Assembly: GCA_021797515.1 (NCBI GenBank)
Contig: JAJZZP010000068.1
Coordinates: 1-64,000, forward strand
Direction of reading: 5' to 3'
DNA from: Bacillota bacterium
Lineage (GTDB): Bacteria; Bacillota; Sulfobacillia; Sulfobacillales; Sulfobacillaceae
DNA: 64,000 nucleotides
Under the pieces are notes generated by a model, which ran no database searches, was not told the origin of the DNA, and saw only the letters and a program-made list of their open reading frames with translations. Numbering within the stretch: position 1 is the first letter of the stretch; each line of letters begins with the position of its first letter. Below, one piece after another: positions 61,339 to 64,000 of this stretch. The translations under genes and the position numbers were made by a program.

Positions 61339-61587
61339 ATGCGTGGTGCTAGTTGGATTTCGGCAATAGCTTTGTTGGCGGGTGTTTGGGTAGCAGTCAG
61401 TCCTTTTGTTTTGGGATTTTCGCGTCCTGTTCATCAATTATGGCCCGCGAACATTCTTGGTACTGTGATTCTCGGCGGTGTAGTTGCTGTGGTAGCATTG
61501 GCTGGTCTAATTGGCTTTTGGGGAATTCAATTAAGAGATTGGGAACGCCCTCAGCGGACGGTAACGGGACTTCGGCAAGCCCGTTGA
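61339..61587 (+). CDS. SPW-repeat membrane protein
   Basis: 82 residues with AGVWVAVSPFVLGFSRP and NILGTVILGGVVAVVALAGL, the two-helix SPW repeat (PF03779). It directly follows the related gene, so the pair may form one membrane complex. Function unknown. Confidence 0.8.
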   Translation: MRGASWISAIALLAGVWVAVSPFVLGFSRPVHQLWPANILGTVILGGVVAVVALAGLIGFWGIQLRDWERPQRTVTGLRQAR

Positions 61588-61763
61588 TCGGAAGGCATCA
61601 CAAATGCAGTAATTGGGAAGCAGCGCAATGCTCTGAGTTCTTGTCTTGAATTTGGAGCCGGCAAACCTAAAATTGCATCACCACGAATGCAGATGAGATT
61701 TAGAACGAGTGGCTGCAGAAGGGATCGACACCAAAGAACACGGAGGGCACAACTGCAAGCACT

Positions 61764-62334
61764 TTGGAGCTACTGGTGGAAGGCACGGCAGAGGCGCATC
61801 GGCACCAGATCGAAATATGGCTTATCGACGTAGCCGAAGTCGGGAGTTCTTACAGCGTGACCGTTGAAAAAATTGTGAAAAAGCTGGCGAAACAGGTCTT
61901 CCATTGCGTCGAAGATGCCGCCGCAGCGAGCGACCCCCAGGTTCAGGCCGCCCACATTCGGTGGCATTTGGTAACGCCCCGCATGGGTTTCGCTGGATGA
62001 AATCACCCATCCATTTGACCGCCTTTTTTCGCGAAAAGCCCGCACGGGTGACGGGATTGGGGTATGTCTTACTGCTCGCCTGACAATTCGCCCGCTTTAT
62101 GCGGGCAGTGGTCCGACAAGCTATGGTCGACCCACCGCCGTTGGAATTACCGGATCACCGTAACATTACCCGTCCCTCCGACACGGTGATTTTAGATGCA
62201 CTGCGCACGTTATGGGTCGAGTGGGCGACACCGTATGGTATCAATGGACCCACGTGAAACCGCACGTTTGGCGGATCTTAGAAATGCTACAAATCCCCAT
62301 TCAACACGGGTTTCAATGGGATCTATCAGGTTAA
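61764..62334 (+). pseudogene. decayed transposase (IS1634-like)
   Basis: A frame with KIVKKLAKQVFHCVEDAAAA runs into a stop at 61998-62000. A shifted frame then reads EKPARVTGLGYVLLLA, hits TGA, and continues in the same frame with QFARFMRAVVRQAMVDPPPL up to a stop near 62258. Another frame ends with KPHVWRILEMLQIP. These pieces resemble the C-terminal half of IS1634/IS4-type transposases, broken by frameshifts and stops. No terminal repeats were found. Recognition is from pattern, so the family is tentative. Confidence 0.55.
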
Positions 62335-62773
62335 TCGGTCACCCAGCATAAATCACTAATTTTTGCAGGCTCACATGCGGAGTCTAAGTTACGGTCTAGC
62401 ACGGAAAAGTCCATCGTGGATGCCGTGATCGCAAAGGCGCCGCCGACGGTAGACCCCGGAATGGCTTCCTGGAGTCCGTGGGACCTTCCTCTTTCGCGCT
62501 CAATACGCGGAAGAGGAACCGGTTTTTGCCCCTGGGGTGGAAGTCCCTGCCTTGAGGCATGGAGTGGACGTCCACGGTCGATCAGCTAAGAGTGCAAGTG
62601 CGTGATGCAGAGGTTGCGTATCATCATCAAGTCGCCGCCCAGTATTCCCGGATTCATCCACGGAATCATGAGAGCAGATATGGGGACACATCCTCTCTTT
62701 AAAAGATTGACAAGACGTTGATCCCCGCGGGCAGCGGGGACTTCAAATCGTGGGGATCACAGAACCGGTGGTT
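62335..62773. other. mobile-element debris without a recognised gene
   Basis: Only short broken frames occur. A hairpin TCCCCGC, GGGCA, GCGGGGA at 62722-62740, followed by CTTCAA, looks like the right end of an IS200/IS605 element or a terminator. No matching transposase frame is left. Confidence 0.4.
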
Positions 62774-63319
62774 TTATCGAAACAAGGCGGTAACAGACAG
62801 AGGATAATCGGGAAACAACGGGCTGGTGACGGTTTCGTGTGGGAAATACGGTCCCCAGGGCTGATATCCGTCCGCGGTCAAACGGTACACCGTTAGAGTC
62901 TGATTGTCCGGATCGACAATCCAGTATTCCGGCACGCCAAAACGGGCATAGAGACGGACCTTCACCGTCAGATCGCGCTCACGAGTTCCGGGGGATAGAA
63001 TTTCAACCGCCACGTCGGGAGGTCCTTGGATATTCACATCGGTGACGATATTCAGATGCTCCTGACAAACAAAGAGGACATCCGGTTCCACGACATTGTG
63101 ATGGTCAAAGACGACATCGAGAGGAGCCGTGAAAACCTGACCCAATCCTAGCTGTTCCAGCGTTTGAAAAAAGCTTGCGCAACGGAGAACAATACGCTGA
63201 TGTTGGGGGTTGGGCGACGGACTCACGGCGAGATCTCCTTCCAGTACTTCATAGCGTTTGCCGTCGTCGGGCATCTGAGCCAGATCCTCGGCAGAAAAAA
63301 TGGGGCGAATGATATCCAC
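62774..63319 (-). CDS. Uma2-family endonuclease-like protein
   Basis: PD-(D/E)XK-fold protein of the Uma2 (DUF820) family, 181 residues. It opens with FSAEDLAQMPDDGKRYEVLE and has VVEPDVLFVCQEHLN, PPDVAVEILSPGTRERDL and KVRLYARFGVPEYWIVDP, carrying the Asp, Glu and Lys of the nuclease site. GTG 63319 follows AAAGGAGGT on the minus strand. The family spreads in paralogous copies in mobile zones and its role is unknown. Confidence 0.92.
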   Translation of the reverse strand: MDIIRPIFSAEDLAQMPDDGKRYEVLEGDLAVSPSPNPQHQRIVLRCASFFQTLEQLGLGQVFTAPLDVVFDHHNVVEPDVLFVCQEHLNIVTDVNIQGPPDVAVEILSPGTRERDLTVKVRLYARFGVPEYWIVDPDNQTLTVYRLTADGYQPWGPYFPHETVTSPLFPDYPLSVTALFR

Positions 63320-63780
63320 CAGGGGCCACCTCCTTTTGTCTTGAGTATAGCCGAATGCGAGGGGTTGTAAAGGATCGTGCCACGTATCGTCGTCGTGCGT
63401 CCGCGGCCACGTCGAGGGTCTTGTCGATTGCCGTGCCCTGATAGCCGAAGAGTACGTGTCCGCTATGTCGTATCACCAGATCCCGCTGTCATATCCTATA
63501 CCTTATGCACGACTTTATGTCTGGGTGTTGGAGTATCCGCGACGATTTACGGTGCCGCATCCCTATCGACATCGTCAGGGCGCGGTCGTGTGGGTGACGT
63601 TGCCAGATGTTCGGGATGTTCCGGATGCCCATTCCTAAGATCGCGCATCATTCGTACGGTGTTCCATTGACCGATTTTGCGCTTATTCCGGTTTTGGGCT
63701 TCGGATCGTCTGGGACTGATCCGTCGGGCTAGGCGTCACCTCCCCGACTTACGCGGGAGGTTTTTCGGTGGAGAGACAGC
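63320..63780. other. gap with terminator and no firm gene
   Basis: Short frames on the plus strand (for example from 63456, with YPRRFTVPHPYRHRQGAVVW) lack ribosome sites and are probably debris. The only clear element is the terminator at 63738. Confidence 0.35.
63738..63766 (+). terminator. rho-independent terminator
   Basis: ACCTCCC and GGGAGGT enclose a 10-base loop and are followed by TTTTCGG. It would end a rightward transcript from the debris region, though no complete gene is seen before it. Confidence 0.55.
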
Positions 63781-64000
63781 CATGTTAGCCCTCTGGCATT
63801 TCTTGTGGGTGTTCTCGCCTAAACCTTGGGGGAAGCGGACAATCCTCTGGTTGCTCTTTTCATCTTCGCATGGGCTATTTGTGTGTCCGCAGACAATCCC
63901 AGCCCGGTGGCTAGAGTATCCCCAGTATGCCGCCTTTTCTTGGCATGCGCTCATAAATTGGGACCATCATGCTGAGCCTGCTCTTGCTCATGCTAGTGCT
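63781..64000 (+). CDS. partial open frame running off the window
   Basis: ATG 63781, with GGAGAGA 8 bases upstream, opens a frame that stays open to the window edge (73 codons). The sequence is hydrophobic and Trp-rich (LALWHFLWVFSPKPWGKR), so it may start a membrane protein. No family recognised. Confidence 0.35.

Noticed and set aside
61770-62045. 91-codon frame on the minus strand
   Set aside because: It lies opposite the transposase remnant and has no ribosome site or domain features.
62089-62091. TGA inside the transposase remnant as a selenocysteine codon
   Set aside because: The same region has frameshifts and other stops, the TGA replaces a position that looks like Trp in the family, and no enzyme active site is there.

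Overview
The window looks like the chromosome of an endospore-forming Firmicute. Spo0A, SpoIVB and SpoIIM are encoded here. The order accC, Asp23-like, nusB, folD, xseA, xseB, ispA, dxs, tlyA, nadK, argR, recN, spoIVB, spo0A closely follows the Bacillus/Clostridia housekeeping cluster. Strong AAGGAGG ribosome-binding sites and many GTG/TTG starts agree with this. A Sulfobacillus-like, deep-branching lineage is my best guess, but that is inference and no database was searched.

Region 1 (about 0.5-18.5 kb) is a sugar-catabolism island. A GntR/HutC regulator sits behind three tandem operator-like repeats. It is followed by an RbsABC-type importer with two different permeases, a TIM-barrel epimerase, an FGGY kinase, a Gfo/Idh dehydrogenase, a zinc dehydrogenase, a KDPG-type aldolase, a 2-hydroxyacid dehydrogenase and an L-fucose isomerase. 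A phosphotriesterase-family hydrolase, a shikimate-dehydrogenase-like protein, a cupin phosphoglucose isomerase and a ROK fructokinase complete the set. The substrate is not obvious. The mixture suggests a deoxy- or branched sugar with both isomerase/kinase and oxidative branches. A gap at 18.5-19.7 kb holds a probable 5' fragment of a group II intron and a small orphan gene with its own terminator.

Region 2 (19.8-38.5 kb) is the housekeeping and sporulation cluster, with a TsaD-like gene inserted after nusB and a DUF212 membrane protein plus a glycolipid-type glycosyltransferase inserted between recN and spoIVB. Leucine dehydrogenase, a conserved hypothetical gene and an Hfq/LSm-like small protein follow.

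Region 3 (38.6-54 kb) holds the most unusual content. An NAD-linked formate dehydrogenase appears to have its catalytic subunit split into two genes at a domain border and placed at opposite ends of a four-gene operon. The catalytic half carries an in-frame TGA (selenocysteine) followed by a SECIS-like hairpin. A second selenoprotein candidate, a peroxiredoxin/thioredoxin-like protein with a UxxC motif and its own SECIS-like hairpin, lies at 51.6 kb. No sel genes are in the window, so Sec insertion must rely on genes elsewhere. Also here are spoIIM with a 13-bp hairpin over its start codon, the 5-oxoprolinase genes pxpA and pxpBC, a leucyl aminopeptidase, a transporter, a GDPD phosphodiesterase and a malic enzyme.

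Region 4 (54-64 kb) encodes envelope and signalling proteins (L,D-transpeptidase, EAL-GAF protein, LysM-NlpC/P60 hydrolase, a MarR regulator with a palindromic operator, SPW-repeat membrane proteins). It ends in a decayed mobile-element zone with a broken transposase, a Uma2-family nuclease gene and an open partial reading frame at the window edge.
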